From Enterobacter cloacae subsp. cloacae ATCC 13047 (GTDB taxonomy: Bacteria > Pseudomonadota > Gammaproteobacteria > Enterobacterales > Enterobacteriaceae): 64,000 bases of DNA. The notes below the pieces were generated by a model. That model made no database searches. It had not been told where the DNA came from and saw only the letters and a program-made list of their open reading frames with translations. Positions 10,854 to 25,912 of this stretch are shown in pieces; positions within the stretch are counted from its first letter, which is position 1, and the number at the start of each line of letters is the position of its first letter. Position numbers and translations under genes: made by a program. The stretch spans positions 4,674,216 to 4,738,215 of the forward strand of contig NC_014121.1 in the NCBI RefSeq assembly GCF_000025565.1, written 5' to 3'.

Positions 10854-11516
10854 ATGAAACTACTTATAGTTGAAGACGATCTGTTATTACAGGAAGGGCT
10901 GGCGCTGGCGCTGTCCAATGAAGGCTATGCCCTCGACTGCGCCGCCACGGCGGCAGAGGCGGATGCCCTGATCCAGAGCGGTGAATACAGTCTGGTGATC
11001 CTCGATCTGGGCCTCCCGGATAAAGACGGGGCCACGTTGTTAAGCCAGTGGCGGCGTCGCGGTGTTGACAACCCGGTGTTGATCCTGACGGCGCGCGATG
11101 CCATCGAAGATCGTATCAACGGCCTGGATTCCGGCGCGGATGATTATCTGGTGAAGCCGTTTGCCCTTGCAGAGCTACAGGCGCGCGTGCGGGCGTTAAT
11201 TCGCCGCTATCAGGGGCACAGTGATAACTTACTGACCGACGGTGATATTACCCTGAATCTGCAAACTCAGCAGGTGCTGTGCCAGTCTCTGCCTGTTGAG
11301 GTCACACCGAAAGAGTTCGCCCTGCTTACGCGTCTGATCATGCGTAGCGGGCAGACGGTACACCGTGAAACCCTCCAGCAGGATATCTACTCCTGGCAGG
11401 ACGATCCGGGGTCGAATACCCTTGAAGTCCACATTCACAATTTGCGACGCAAACTTGGCAAAGACCGGATAAAAACCGTTCGTGGCGTGGGTTATCGTCT
11501 GGAGAGACAGAAATGA
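10854..11516 (+). CDS. pmrA: PmrA/BasR-like response regulator
   Basis: An OmpR-family regulator of 220 residues: receiver domain with phospho-acceptor D51, T79 and K101, followed by a winged-helix DNA-binding domain (about residues 125-218, TLEVHIHNLRRKLG). It is closer to E. coli BasR (PmrA) than to other OmpR-type regulators that I recall, sharing MK-LIVEDD, LDLGLPD and NTLEVHIHNLR. BasR/PmrA activates lipid A modification genes. It starts two bases after dacB and overlaps the kinase by four bases. Unlike the usual pmrCAB operon, no eptA gene is beside it, so it may be a relocated copy or a paralogue with different targets. Confidence 0.8.
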   Translation: MKLLIVEDDLLLQEGLALALSNEGYALDCAATAAEADALIQSGEYSLVILDLGLPDKDGATLLSQWRRRGVDNPVLILTARDAIEDRINGLDSGADDYLVKPFALAELQARVRALIRRYQGHSDNLLTDGDITLNLQTQQVLCQSLPVEVTPKEFALLTRLIMRSGQTVHRETLQQDIYSWQDDPGSNTLEVHIHNLRRKLGKDRIKTVRGVGYRLERQK

Positions 11517-12556
11517 ACAGTATGCGTCGGCGATTAATGGTTTTGCTGGCGGTGATCCTGTTATTTTTCCAGTTGATAAGCGTGATTTGGCTGTGGCATG
11601 AAAGCCGCGAACAGATTGGCTTTCTGGTCAATGAAACGCTGTCTGCAAAGGCACGTAACAACCATGTCGAAAAAGAGATCCGCGAAGCGATTGCCTCGCT
11701 GCTGGTCCCTTCCCTGGTGATGGTCGGTTTTACCCTGCTCTTCTCCTTCTGGGCAGTCACCTGGATAACTCGTCCGCTGAATCAATTGCGGGCCAGTCTG
11801 GCGAATCGTTCGGCGGACAACCTCACTCCGCTGCCCATGTATTCAGATATGGAAGAGATTGGCGCCGTCACAACCTCTCTGAACCAATTGCTCGCCAGGC
11901 TTGATCACACCATACAACAGGAAAGGCTCTTTACCGCCGATGCTGCGCATGAACTGCGAACCCCACTCGCCGGGATCAGGTTGCATCTGGAACTGATGGC
12001 ACAGTCAGGTTCGCCACAGGCTTCAGCATTAATCAGCCGTATCGATCAACTCATGCATACCATTGAACAGCTGCTGATGCTGGCGCGGGCCGGGCAGGCA
12101 ATGGCGAGCGGCCACTACGAGACGGTAAACTGGACAGACAATATCATCACCCCGCTTGGCCTTGAGCATGAAGCCAAAGAACATACGGTGATATGGCCGG
12201 CCAAAAGTCCGCTAACGGTGCAGGGGGACGCGGTGCTTCTGCGACTCATGCTGCGTAACCTGCTGGAGAATGCCGGGCGCTACAGCCCCGCAGGGACCAC
12301 CATCACAGTGACATTGACCGCACAGGACGGCGGTACGCGGGTCAGCGTAATCGATCAGGGTCCCGGTATTGATGAAGCACACCGGCAGTCGATTATCGAG
12401 CCGTTCCGTCGTCTCGATCAGCGCTACGGTGGCAGTGGCCTGGGTCTGAGCATTGTGCAACGCATTGTGCAGCTTCACCACGGAAAGCTGACGCTGGAGA
12501 ATGCCGCAGAAGGCGGTCTCATTGCCAGTTGCTGGCTGCCTTCAACGTTAGAATAA
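11513..12556 (+). CDS. pmrB: PmrB/BasS-like sensor histidine kinase
   Basis: A 347-residue inner-membrane kinase: first membrane helix about residues 9-28, a short periplasmic loop of roughly 35 residues, second helix about 63-84, HAMP region, H-box with H146 in AAHELRTPLAG, N-box LRNLLENAGRYS, then G boxes DQGPGID and GGSGLGLS. The loop keeps two ExxE motifs (E30-S-R-E33 and E55-I-R-E58), the pattern linked to ferric iron sensing in PmrB, and WLWHES is shared with E. coli BasS. It overlaps its regulator by four bases (ATGA). Convergent obgE follows. Confidence 0.82.
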   Translation: MNSMRRRLMVLLAVILLFFQLISVIWLWHESREQIGFLVNETLSAKARNNHVEKEIREAIASLLVPSLVMVGFTLLFSFWAVTWITRPLNQLRASLANRSADNLTPLPMYSDMEEIGAVTTSLNQLLARLDHTIQQERLFTADAAHELRTPLAGIRLHLELMAQSGSPQASALISRIDQLMHTIEQLLMLARAGQAMASGHYETVNWTDNIITPLGLEHEAKEHTVIWPAKSPLTVQGDAVLLRLMLRNLLENAGRYSPAGTTITVTLTAQDGGTRVSVIDQGPGIDEAHRQSIIEPFRRLDQRYGGSGLGLSIVQRIVQLHHGKLTLENAAEGGLIASCWLPSTLE

Positions 12557-12585
12557 AAAAAGCCCCTGTATCAACAGGGGCCTTA
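12554..12585 (-). terminator. obgE terminator
   Basis: On the minus strand a GCCCCTGT/ACAGGGGC stem is followed by TTTTTTTA. It begins at the pmrB stop codon and lies between the two convergent genes; an A run on the other side is less suited to the plus strand. Confidence 0.8.
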
Positions 12586-12593
12586 TCAGGTCA

Positions 12594-14737
<2,144 letters not shown>

Positions 14738-14775
14738 GCCCGTTTTCCCTACAGAAAAAATTACCGGGTTTCCAA

Positions 14776-14810
14776 TGTAAAAAGCCCCGCAACAGGTTGC
14801 GGGGCTTTAA
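14776..14810 (-). terminator. Terminator between rpmA and yhbE
   Basis: On the minus strand an AAAGCCCCGCAAC/GTTGCGGGGCTTT stem is followed by TTTTTAC. It lies about 25 bases after rpmA and would partly separate the ribosomal protein genes from yhbE-obgE. Confidence 0.85.
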
Positions 14811-14833
14811 TCCGTTACCGGACCGAGAAAACC

Positions 14834-15091
<258 letters not shown>

Positions 15092-15110
15092 TTAAATCTC
15101 TCCTCAGGTC

Positions 15111-15476
<366 letters not shown>

Positions 15477-15679
15477 TCACAATAGGGCGCGAATATTACG
15501 CAAAACGCGAGCCTTTGACAAGTGCTACCATCAATACATGAAGAAAAAAAACACAACACGTACGGTAGCGTTTATCTGAGCCGTTTTTTCAGTACAATCA
15601 GCAATACTATTGATAAACCGAAACCCTTCGTTACCCCATTAAAGATGGGATAAACAGGATAAAAAGCCCGGCTTTTGCG

Positions 15680-16651
15680 ATGAATTTAGAAAAAATCAAC
15701 GAGTTAACCGCGCAAGATATGGCGGGTGTGAATGCAGCAATCCTGGAACAACTCAACTCTGATGTTCAGCTAATCAATCAGTTGGGCTATTACATCGTCA
15801 GCGGCGGCGGTAAACGTATTCGCCCGATGATTGCCATACTGGCCGCCAGAGCCGTGGGTTATCAGGGAAAGGCTCATGTCACTATCGCAGCACTGATCGA
15901 ATTTATTCACACTGCGACGCTTCTGCATGATGATGTTGTGGATGAATCAGACATGCGTCGTGGCAAAGCCACGGCAAACGCCGCCTTCGGCAACGCAGCC
16001 AGCGTTCTGGTCGGTGATTTTATCTATACCCGTGCCTTCCAGATGATGACCAGCCTCGGCTCTCTGAAAGTGCTGGAAGTGATGTCTGAAGCCGTTAACG
16101 TGATCGCGGAAGGCGAAGTGCTGCAGCTGATGAACGTCAACGATCCTGACATCACCGAAGAAAATTACATGCGCGTAATCTACAGCAAAACCGCGCGCCT
16201 GTTTGAAGCCGCGGCGCAATGTTCCGGCATTCTGGCTGGCTGTACCGCTGCGCAGGAAAAAGGGCTGCAGGACTACGGCCGTTATCTGGGGACCGCATTC
16301 CAGTTGATTGACGATTTGCTAGACTACAGTGCTGATGGCGAAACGCTCGGCAAAAACGTCGGCGATGACCTCAACGAAGGTAAACCGACCCTGCCGCTGC
16401 TCCATGCCATGCACAACGGATCCGCTGACCAGGCGAAAATGATCCGTGAAGCGATTGAGCAGGGAAATGGTCGCCATCTACTGGAACCGGTACTGGAAAC
16501 AATGGCCATCTGCGGCTCGCTGGAGTGGACGCGTCAGCGCGCTGAAGAAGAGGCGGATAAAGCCATCGCGGCACTGCAGGTCATTCCAGACAGCCCATGG
16601 CGCGATGCGTTAATCGGCCTTGCCCACATCGCCGTACAGCGCGATCGTTAA
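15680..16651 (+). CDS. ispB: Octaprenyl diphosphate synthase
   Basis: Extends farnesyl diphosphate with isopentenyl units to the C40 side chain of ubiquinone and menaquinone. The 323-residue product has both aspartate-rich motifs of trans-prenyltransferases, DDVVDESD (near residue 84) and DDLLDYSAD (near residue 211), and the early GGKRIRPM motif. It is divergent from rplU and followed by sfsB. Confidence 0.97.
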   Translation: MNLEKINELTAQDMAGVNAAILEQLNSDVQLINQLGYYIVSGGGKRIRPMIAILAARAVGYQGKAHVTIAALIEFIHTATLLHDDVVDESDMRRGKATANAAFGNAASVLVGDFIYTRAFQMMTSLGSLKVLEVMSEAVNVIAEGEVLQLMNVNDPDITEENYMRVIYSKTARLFEAAAQCSGILAGCTAAQEKGLQDYGRYLGTAFQLIDDLLDYSADGETLGKNVGDDLNEGKPTLPLLHAMHNGSADQAKMIREAIEQGNGRHLLEPVLETMAICGSLEWTRQRAEEEADKAIAALQVIPDSPWRDALIGLAHIAVQRDR

Positions 16652-16658
16652 CCTCTCG

Positions 16659-16690
16659 CTTCTCCCCGCGGCCTTCGCGGGGAGATTTCA
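16659..16690 (+). terminator. ispB terminator
   Basis: A TCTCCCCGCG/CGCGGGGAGA stem with a five-base loop and a short T tract lies about ten bases past the ispB stop. Confidence 0.7.
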
Positions 16691-16879
16691 ATAAGTTCTT
16701 ATAAATTCCATATTCACGTAAAATCATCGGCTTACAGACCGCATGAATAAAGCCATGTCTTATTCTGAATATTCCTTCAAGTAACGCGAACTTTTTAGAG
16801 CCTGTGTTCAAAATGAGTATAGTAACCCCGTCGTTTCGGTAGAAATGACGTGGGTGATTACGAACACAAGGACAGCTTT

Positions 16880-17167
16880 ATGGATATGAAATTTATCGAC
16901 TGGCACTCAGCAGATATTATTGCTGCGCTGCGCAAAAAAGGAACATCGCTCGCCGCTGAATCACGTCGCAATGGATTGAGCTCATCAACGCTGGCAAATG
17001 CCCTGACTCGCCCCTGGCCAAAGGGTGAATTGATTATTGCATCGGCGCTGGAGACGCACCCGTGGGTCATTTGGCCCTCGCGTTACCACGATCCCATTAC
17101 CCATGAGTTTATTGACAGAACACGCATGATTCGCCAGAAAAAAACCAGGAAAGAGCAACCGGCCTGA
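16880..17167 (+). CDS. sfsB: Ner/Nlp-type DNA-binding regulator SfsB
   Basis: A 95-residue protein of the phage Ner family of helix-turn-helix regulators; E. coli SfsB (Nlp) was linked to maltose gene expression. The helix-turn-helix spans roughly residues 20-45 (SLAAESRRNGLSSSTLANAL), followed by the conserved PWPKGE and HPWVIWPSRY. The start MDMKFIDW has the ribosome binding site AAGGA nine bases upstream and fits the E. coli protein. It is convergent with murA. Confidence 0.93.
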   Translation: MDMKFIDWHSADIIAALRKKGTSLAAESRRNGLSSSTLANALTRPWPKGELIIASALETHPWVIWPSRYHDPITHEFIDRTRMIRQKKTRKEQPA

Positions 17168-17230
17168 CGCGCTTTTTTTGACAGGAACAGCACCCCCCCG
17201 GCCATCTCTGGCAGGGGGCTGCCGGAACGA

Positions 17231-18535
<1,305 letters not shown>

Positions 18536-18540
18536 TCAGC

Positions 18541-18795
18541 TCAAAAACCGTTTAGTTTGCGATCGCGTGCCCACTCTTGCGGGGTGAACGCTTTAATCGA
18601 CAGGGCGTGTATGCGGTTATCCGCAATATATTCCATCAGCGGCGCGTACACAGCCTGCTGTTTCTTCACACGGCTCATACCGTCGAACATCTCACCCACA
18701 GCAATAACCTGGAAGTGACTGCCATCGCCTGTGACGTGGGCTTCCTGAAGTGAGAGTGCATTCATCAGCACTGTCTGGATTTCATGATTTTCCAT
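18541..18795 (-). CDS. ibaG: BolA family protein IbaG
   Basis: An 84-residue BolA-fold protein that partners monothiol glutaredoxin in iron-sulfur handling and is acid-inducible in E. coli. The nucleic-acid-binding-like [24 protein letters not shown] segment spans about residues 27-50. It lies between mlaB and murA in the E. coli order. Confidence 0.96.
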   Translation of the reverse strand: MENHEIQTVLMNALSLQEAHVTGDGSHFQVIAVGEMFDGMSRVKKQQAVYAPLMEYIADNRIHALSIKAFTPQEWARDRKLNGF

Positions 18796-18864
18796 GGGTT
18801 CTTAATCATCTGATAGTGAAAACAAGCCCAACATCTTAGAGCAAAGTGGCGTCGTCTTAAACAA

Positions 18865-18901
18865 GCAAAAAGCCCCGACGATGAAACTGTCAGGGCTTTC
18901 A
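18865..18901 (-). terminator. Terminator after mlaB
   Basis: On the minus strand AGCCCTGAC pairs with GTCGGGGCT across a nine-base loop, followed by TTTTTG. It would end or attenuate the mla transcript before ibaG-murA. Confidence 0.7.
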
Positions 18902-18921
18902 GAAGTAACGCACTGAAAATA

Positions 18922-19214
18922 TTAATGCGGCAGTACGTCCTGAGGAAGATTGTAGAGCTGCGCCAGGGTGACGACATTATCGCTGGCCCCGTGAAGCGTC
19001 ACAGTTGCCCCCTGCTTTTTCCCCACGGCAATGAGGTGGGCAAGCAGCGCCACCCCAGCCGTATCTACCCGCGTGACACCGCTCAAATCGATCAGCGTAA
19101 CGCCCTGCATGGCGTCATGGCGTTTATCCCATAACGGGTTGAGCAGATCCTGATCGAGTTCACCGGACAGCTTTAATGTTTCGCCCTCACGCGACCAGCT
19201 CAGTTGCTGCGACA

Positions 19215-19215
<1 letters not shown>
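18922..19215 (-). CDS. mlaB: STAS-domain lipid asymmetry protein MlaB
   Basis: The cytoplasmic STAS subunit of the MlaFEDB complex, binding the ATPase MlaF and needed for its activity. The 97-residue domain has the STAS core LIDLSGVTRVDTAGVALL. Its ATG shares one base with the mlaC stop codon (TAATG), showing translational coupling. It ends the mlaFEDCB operon. Confidence 0.95.
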
Positions 19216-19868
<653 letters not shown>

Positions 19869-20417
19869 TTAATTCGTCGTGCCAGGTGTCGGTGCGACGT
19901 TGGTATGATCTTCAGTCTGCGCAGGGGCAGCATCGGACTTTTTATCATCTCCCTTACTGTTGTAAAGGAACTGACCAATCATGTCCTCCAGCACCATCGC
20001 GGACTTGGTATCCTGGATCACGCTACCGTCTTTAAGGATAGTCGTTCCAAGCTCAGGATCTTCAAAGCCCACGTTCAGTGCCAGATATTGTTCGCCCAGC
20101 AGGCCGGAGGTGCGGATAGAAAGCGAGCTGGTATCCGGGATATGGTTGTAACGCTCTTCAATATCCATCGCCACGCGCGGCAGATAGGTTTTTTCATCAA
20201 GCGTAATGTCTGCCACACGGCCAATAACCACACCGCCAATACGCACAGGAGAGCGCGCCTTCAGCCCTCCGATATTGTCGAAAGTGGCATAGATGCGATA
20301 AGTCGGTTCGGTACGCACTGAGGTGATATCCGCCGCTCTCAGGCAGATAAACAGTGCGGCAAGCAGTGCCAGCAACAGGAACACGCCGACCCAAATTTCA
20401 TTTTTTCTCGTTTGCAT
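19869..20417 (-). CDS. mlaD: MCE-domain protein MlaD
   Basis: A single-span inner-membrane protein whose periplasmic MCE domain forms the hexameric ring of the MlaFEDB lipid transporter. The 182 residues comprise a transmembrane helix (about 8-28), an MCE domain (about 38-120, with FDNIGGLKARSPVRIGGVVIG) and a disordered Pro/Thr-rich tail. The start MQTRKNEIWVG is chosen by agreement with E. coli. Confidence 0.96.
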   Translation of the reverse strand: MQTRKNEIWVGVFLLLALLAALFICLRAADITSVRTEPTYRIYATFDNIGGLKARSPVRIGGVVIGRVADITLDEKTYLPRVAMDIEERYNHIPDTSSLSIRTSGLLGEQYLALNVGFEDPELGTTILKDGSVIQDTKSAMVLEDMIGQFLYNSKGDDKKSDAAPAQTEDHTNVAPTPGTTN

Positions 20418-20421
20418 GAAC

Positions 20422-22024
<1,603 letters not shown>

Positions 22025-22252
22025 TTACGGTTCCTTTCTTACCCTGCTTCATGCGAAGCGTGAAGCTTAAATCAGCCCTAAACCCCACATTTTTACAGAA
22101 TATTAGCCGTAGAGGTTAGCGAAAGCTGGCATTTGTTTTACTTTTCCGGCGCATAAAGTCAAAATTAGGAATTCGTTACGTCTTAGGCTGTATGCAGCGC
22201 TAACAATTCCCGCGCGGTGGACCGGCGAGTATACCTGAAGAAAGGACTTTTG

Positions 22253-23230
22253 ATGCTTTTAGCAACAGCACTGTTAATAATTGGTTTACTTTTGGTGGTC
22301 TACAGTGCTGACCGTTTGGTGTTTGCTGCATCGATCCTGTGCCGCCTCACTGGCGTCCCACCTGTTGTCATCGGGATGACCGTGGTCAGTGTTGGAACCT
22401 CCCTGCCTGAAATCATCGTCTCTGTGACGGCATCGCTGCATGGTCAGATAGACCTTGCTGTTGGCACCGCGATTGGCTCTAACATCGTCAATATTCTGCT
22501 TATTCTGGGCCTGGCCGCGTTGCTCCATCCATTTCGCGTGCATTCTGATGTTCTGCGCCGGGAATTGCCGCTAATGTTGATCGTAAGCCTGTTGGCAGGA
22601 TGCGTATTTTACGATGGCGTTCTGAGCTACAGTGACGGCATTTTCTTGCTGGCGCTGGCGGTCATCTGGCTGCTCTATAGTGTTAACATTGCCCGCCTGG
22701 CGGAAAAACAGGGTCAGGACAGCCTGACGCGTGAGCAGGTCGCCGAGCTACCGCGTGAAGGTACGCTGCCTGTGGCACTGCTCTGGCTGGGTGTCGCGTT
22801 GATCATTATGCCCATGGCAACACGGATGGTCGTGGATAACGCGACGGTACTGGCGAATTATTTCGCCATGAGCGAACTGACCATTGGCCTGACCGTGATC
22901 GCCATCGGCACCAGCCTGCCGGAGCTGGCCACGGCCATTGCCGGGGCACGTAAAGGTGAAGATGACATCGCCATCGGCAATATTATCGGCTCGAACATCT
23001 TCAATATTGCCATCGTCATGGGCCTGCCAGCCCTGATAACGCCCGGGCCGTTTAACCCGCTGGCCTTCTCACGTGATTACGGGGTGATGTTGCTGGTGAG
23101 CGTTATCTTTGCCCTGCTCTGCTGGCGGCGGCAACGACAGATCGGCAAAGGCGCAGGCGCGCTGCTGACGGGTGGATTTATCGTATGGATGGCGATGCTG
23201 TACTGGCTTTCGCCTCTTCTCTCTGGGTAA
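22253..23230 (+). CDS. yrbG: Sodium/calcium exchanger family protein YrbG
   Basis: A 325-residue inner-membrane protein of the CaCA superfamily with two inverted repeats, each with the alpha motif: GMTVVSVGTSLPEIIVS (about residues 37-53) and GLTVIAIGTSLPELATAI (about 210-227). The family exchanges sodium or protons for calcium; YrbG's physiological role is not established to my knowledge. The start MLLATALLII is preceded by AAAGGAC. It opens the yrbG-kdsD-kdsC-lptCAB run. Confidence 0.95.
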   Translation: MLLATALLIIGLLLVVYSADRLVFAASILCRLTGVPPVVIGMTVVSVGTSLPEIIVSVTASLHGQIDLAVGTAIGSNIVNILLILGLAALLHPFRVHSDVLRRELPLMLIVSLLAGCVFYDGVLSYSDGIFLLALAVIWLLYSVNIARLAEKQGQDSLTREQVAELPREGTLPVALLWLGVALIIMPMATRMVVDNATVLANYFAMSELTIGLTVIAIGTSLPELATAIAGARKGEDDIAIGNIIGSNIFNIAIVMGLPALITPGPFNPLAFSRDYGVMLLVSVIFALLCWRRQRQIGKGAGALLTGGFIVWMAMLYWLSPLLSG

Positions 23231-23243
23231 ACGGAAACGCATT

Positions 23244-24230
23244 ATGTCGCAAATAGAATTGCAGCCGGGTTTTGACTTTCAGAAAGCAGGCAAAGACGTT
23301 CTGGAGATTGAACGTGAAGGTCTGGCGCAGTTAGATCAGTACATTAATCAGGATTTCAGTCTGGCCTGTGAGAAGATGTTCTACTGTGTCGGTAAAGTCG
23401 TGGTAATGGGGATGGGCAAGTCCGGCCACATTGGCCGCAAAATGGCCGCCACTTTCGCCAGCACCGGCACCTCCTCCTTCTTTGTACATCCAGGAGAAGC
23501 GGCACACGGCGATCTGGGCATGGTGACGCCGCAGGATGTCGTCATTGCGCTGTCAAACTCCGGGGAGTCCAACGAGATCCTGGCGCTGATACCGGTTCTG
23601 AAGCGGCTGCAGGTCCCGCTCATTTGCATGACCAGCCGCCCGGAAAGCAGCATGGCACGTGCGGCGGATATTCACCTGTGCGTGAAAGTGCCGAAAGAGG
23701 CCTGCCCACTGGGTCTCGCGCCAACATCCAGCACCACCGCAGCGCTGGTAATGGGCGACGCGCTTGCCGTTGCGCTCCTTGAAGCCCGCGGTTTTACCCC
23801 TGAAGATTTCGCGCTTTCCCATCCTGGCGGTGCGCTGGGTCGGAAACTGCTGCTGCGGGTTAACGATATTATGCATACTGGCGATGAAATCCCTCACGTC
23901 AGTAAAGAGGCCTCCCTGCGTGATGCGCTGCTGGAAATCACCCGTAAAAACCTGGGCATGACGGTGGTGTGTGACGATCTGATGAAGATCGAGGGGATTT
24001 TCACCGACGGTGACCTGCGTCGCGTGTTCGACATGGGCGTGGATGTTCGCACGCTGGGTATTGCCGATGTGATGACGCCCGGCGGGATTCGCGTTCGCCC
24101 GGGCACGCTGGCGGTGGATGTACTGAACCTGATGCAGTCCCGACATATCACCTCAGTGATGGTTGCCGATGGCGACCAATTGCTGGGTGTGGTACATATG
24201 CATGATCTGCTGCGCGCAGGCGTAGTGTAA
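23244..24230 (+). CDS. kdsD: Arabinose-5-phosphate isomerase KdsD
   Basis: Converts ribulose-5-phosphate to arabinose-5-phosphate, the first step of Kdo synthesis for the LPS inner core. The 328 residues contain an N-terminal SIS sugar isomerase domain (about 30-180, GMGKSGHIGRK, SNSGESNE) and a pair of CBS domains (about 205-328). It starts 13 bases after yrbG and its TAA overlaps a possible ATG of kdsC. Confidence 0.98.
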   Translation: MSQIELQPGFDFQKAGKDVLEIEREGLAQLDQYINQDFSLACEKMFYCVGKVVVMGMGKSGHIGRKMAATFASTGTSSFFVHPGEAAHGDLGMVTPQDVVIALSNSGESNEILALIPVLKRLQVPLICMTSRPESSMARAADIHLCVKVPKEACPLGLAPTSSTTAALVMGDALAVALLEARGFTPEDFALSHPGGALGRKLLLRVNDIMHTGDEIPHVSKEASLRDALLEITRKNLGMTVVCDDLMKIEGIFTDGDLRRVFDMGVDVRTLGIADVMTPGGIRVRPGTLAVDVLNLMQSRHITSVMVADGDQLLGVVHMHDLLRAGVV

Positions 24231-24244
24231 TGAAGGATAAGACA

Positions 24245-24811
24245 ATGAGTAATGCGGGTGCATCCCTTGCAACCTGTTATGGTCCGGTCAGTGCCCACGT
24301 GATGGTAAAGGCAGAAAATATTCGCCTGCTGATTCTGGATGTGGACGGCGTACTGTCCGATGGCCTGATTTACATGGGCAATAATGGTGAAGAGCTAAAA
24401 GCGTTCAACGTTCGCGATGGCTACGGTATTCGTTGTGCGCTCACATCGGGTATCGAGGTTGCCATCATCACCGGGCGAAAAGCTAAACTGGTAGAAGATC
24501 GCTGTGAAACGTTGGGCATTACCCATCTGTATCAGGGACAGTCCGATAAGATGGCTGCTTTCAATGATTTACTGGGTAAACTGTCTATCGCGCCAGAACA
24601 TGTGGCCTATGTCGGTGACGACCTGATCGACTGGCCGGTAATGGCTGAGATTGGCCTGAGTGTCGCGGTTGCGGATGCGCATCCGCTGCTGATCCCGCGG
24701 GCTGATTATGTTACCCACATCAACGGTGGCCGTGGTGCCGTACGTGAAGTCTGCGATCTGCTTCTGCTGGCGCAGGGCAAGCTTGATGAGGCCAAAGGGC
24801 AATCGATATGA
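24245..24811 (+). CDS. kdsC: Kdo-8-phosphate phosphatase KdsC
   Basis: Removes phosphate from Kdo-8-phosphate. The 188-residue HAD phosphatase of the small cap-less class has the nucleophile motif DVDGVLSDG, ITGRKA and YVGDDLIDWPVM. The start MSNAGASLATCYG matches E. coli in length and has AAGGA upstream; an ATG at 24230 would add five residues and couple it to kdsD. It overlaps lptC by four bases. Confidence 0.97.
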   Translation: MSNAGASLATCYGPVSAHVMVKAENIRLLILDVDGVLSDGLIYMGNNGEELKAFNVRDGYGIRCALTSGIEVAIITGRKAKLVEDRCETLGITHLYQGQSDKMAAFNDLLGKLSIAPEHVAYVGDDLIDWPVMAEIGLSVAVADAHPLLIPRADYVTHINGGRGAVREVCDLLLLAQGKLDEAKGQSI

Positions 24812-25383
24812 GTAAAACCAGACGTTGGGTTATCATTCTGCTTTCGCTTGTCGCACTGATACTGATTGGCGTGAACCTTGCCGATCGTGACGATACGCAA
24901 ACGGAAGTGATCAACAATAACGATCCAACCTATAAAAGCGATCACAGTGATACCGTAGTCTATAGCCCGGAAGGTGCGCTGAACTATCGCCTGATTGCCC
25001 AGCACGTTGAATATTTTTCAGATGACGGTATTTCGTGGTTTACCCAGCCGGTCATGACGACGTTTGATAAGGACAAAGTGCCGACGTGGTCGATTAAGTC
25101 CGACCGGGCAAAACTGACGAATGACCGTATGCTTTATCTTTATGGCCATGTTGAAGTCAACGCCCTGACCGCTGACTCACAACTGCGCAAAATTACGACA
25201 GATAATGCCCAGATCAACCTGGTTACTCAGGATGTGACGTCGCAGGATCTGGTCACTCTGTACGGCACAACATTTAATTCCAGCGGTTTAAGAATGCGCG
25301 GGAACTTACGCAGCAAAAACGCCGAGCTGATTGAAAAGGTTAGAACCTCCTATGAAATTCAAAACAAACAAACTCAGCCTTAA
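24808..25383 (+). CDS. lptC: LPS export protein LptC
   Basis: Part of the trans-envelope LPS bridge: LptC is anchored in the inner membrane beside LptBFG and hands LPS to LptA. The 191-residue product has one N-terminal membrane helix (about residues 7-25) and a periplasmic beta-jellyroll domain. It overlaps kdsC by four bases and lptA by 32 bases, so translation is coupled. Confidence 0.97.
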   Translation: MSKTRRWVIILLSLVALILIGVNLADRDDTQTEVINNNDPTYKSDHSDTVVYSPEGALNYRLIAQHVEYFSDDGISWFTQPVMTTFDKDKVPTWSIKSDRAKLTNDRMLYLYGHVEVNALTADSQLRKITTDNAQINLVTQDVTSQDLVTLYGTTFNSSGLRMRGNLRSKNAELIEKVRTSYEIQNKQTQP

Positions 25384-25906
25384 AGTAATTATCGCCAGCG
25401 CGATGCTGGCGGCCAGTCTTCCCGCGCTTGCTGTTACTGGCGATACCGAACAGCCGATCCATATCGAGTCCGATACGCAGTCTCTTGATATGCAAGGTAA
25501 TGTCGTTACCTTTACCGGCAACGTGGTTATGACCCAGGGCACCATCAAGATTAACGCCGATAAGGTGGTCGTTACCCGTCCAGGTGGCGAACAGGGCAAA
25601 GAGATCATTGATGGCTACGGCAACCCGGCCACGTTCTACCAGATGCAGGACAACGGCAAGCCAGTGAAGGGCCATGCCAGCCACATGCATTATGAACTGG
25701 CGAAAGATCTGGTCATCCTTACCGGTAACGCCTATCTGGAACAGCTCGATAGCAATATCACCGGCGATAAAATCACCTATCTGGTGAAAGAGCAAAAAAT
25801 GCAGGCCTCCAGCGAGAAAGGCAAACGCGTCACCACCGTGTTAGTGCCGTCTCAGCTGCAGGACAAAGGCAAGGGCCAGGCCCCGGCACAGAAGAAGAGT
25901 AACTAA
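25352..25906 (+). CDS. lptA: LPS-binding periplasmic bridge protein LptA
   Basis: Forms the periplasmic filament that conducts LPS from LptC to LptD. The 184 residues have a signal peptide (cleaved near residue 27, SLPALA-VTGD) and the OstA/LptA jellyroll fold, ending in a flexible Lys/Gln tail. The start MKFKTNKLSL lies inside the lptC frame and matches E. coli. Confidence 0.97.
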   Translation: MKFKTNKLSLKVIIASAMLAASLPALAVTGDTEQPIHIESDTQSLDMQGNVVTFTGNVVMTQGTIKINADKVVVTRPGGEQGKEIIDGYGNPATFYQMQDNGKPVKGHASHMHYELAKDLVILTGNAYLEQLDSNITGDKITYLVKEQKMQASSEKGKRVTTVLVPSQLQDKGKGQAPAQKKSN

Positions 25907-25912
25907 TTCGTT

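Noticed and set aside
17196..17225. Intrinsic terminator between sfsB and murA
   Set aside because: The C-run and G-run (CCCCCCC and GGGGG) could pair, but the loop is long and there is no T tract on either strand after it.
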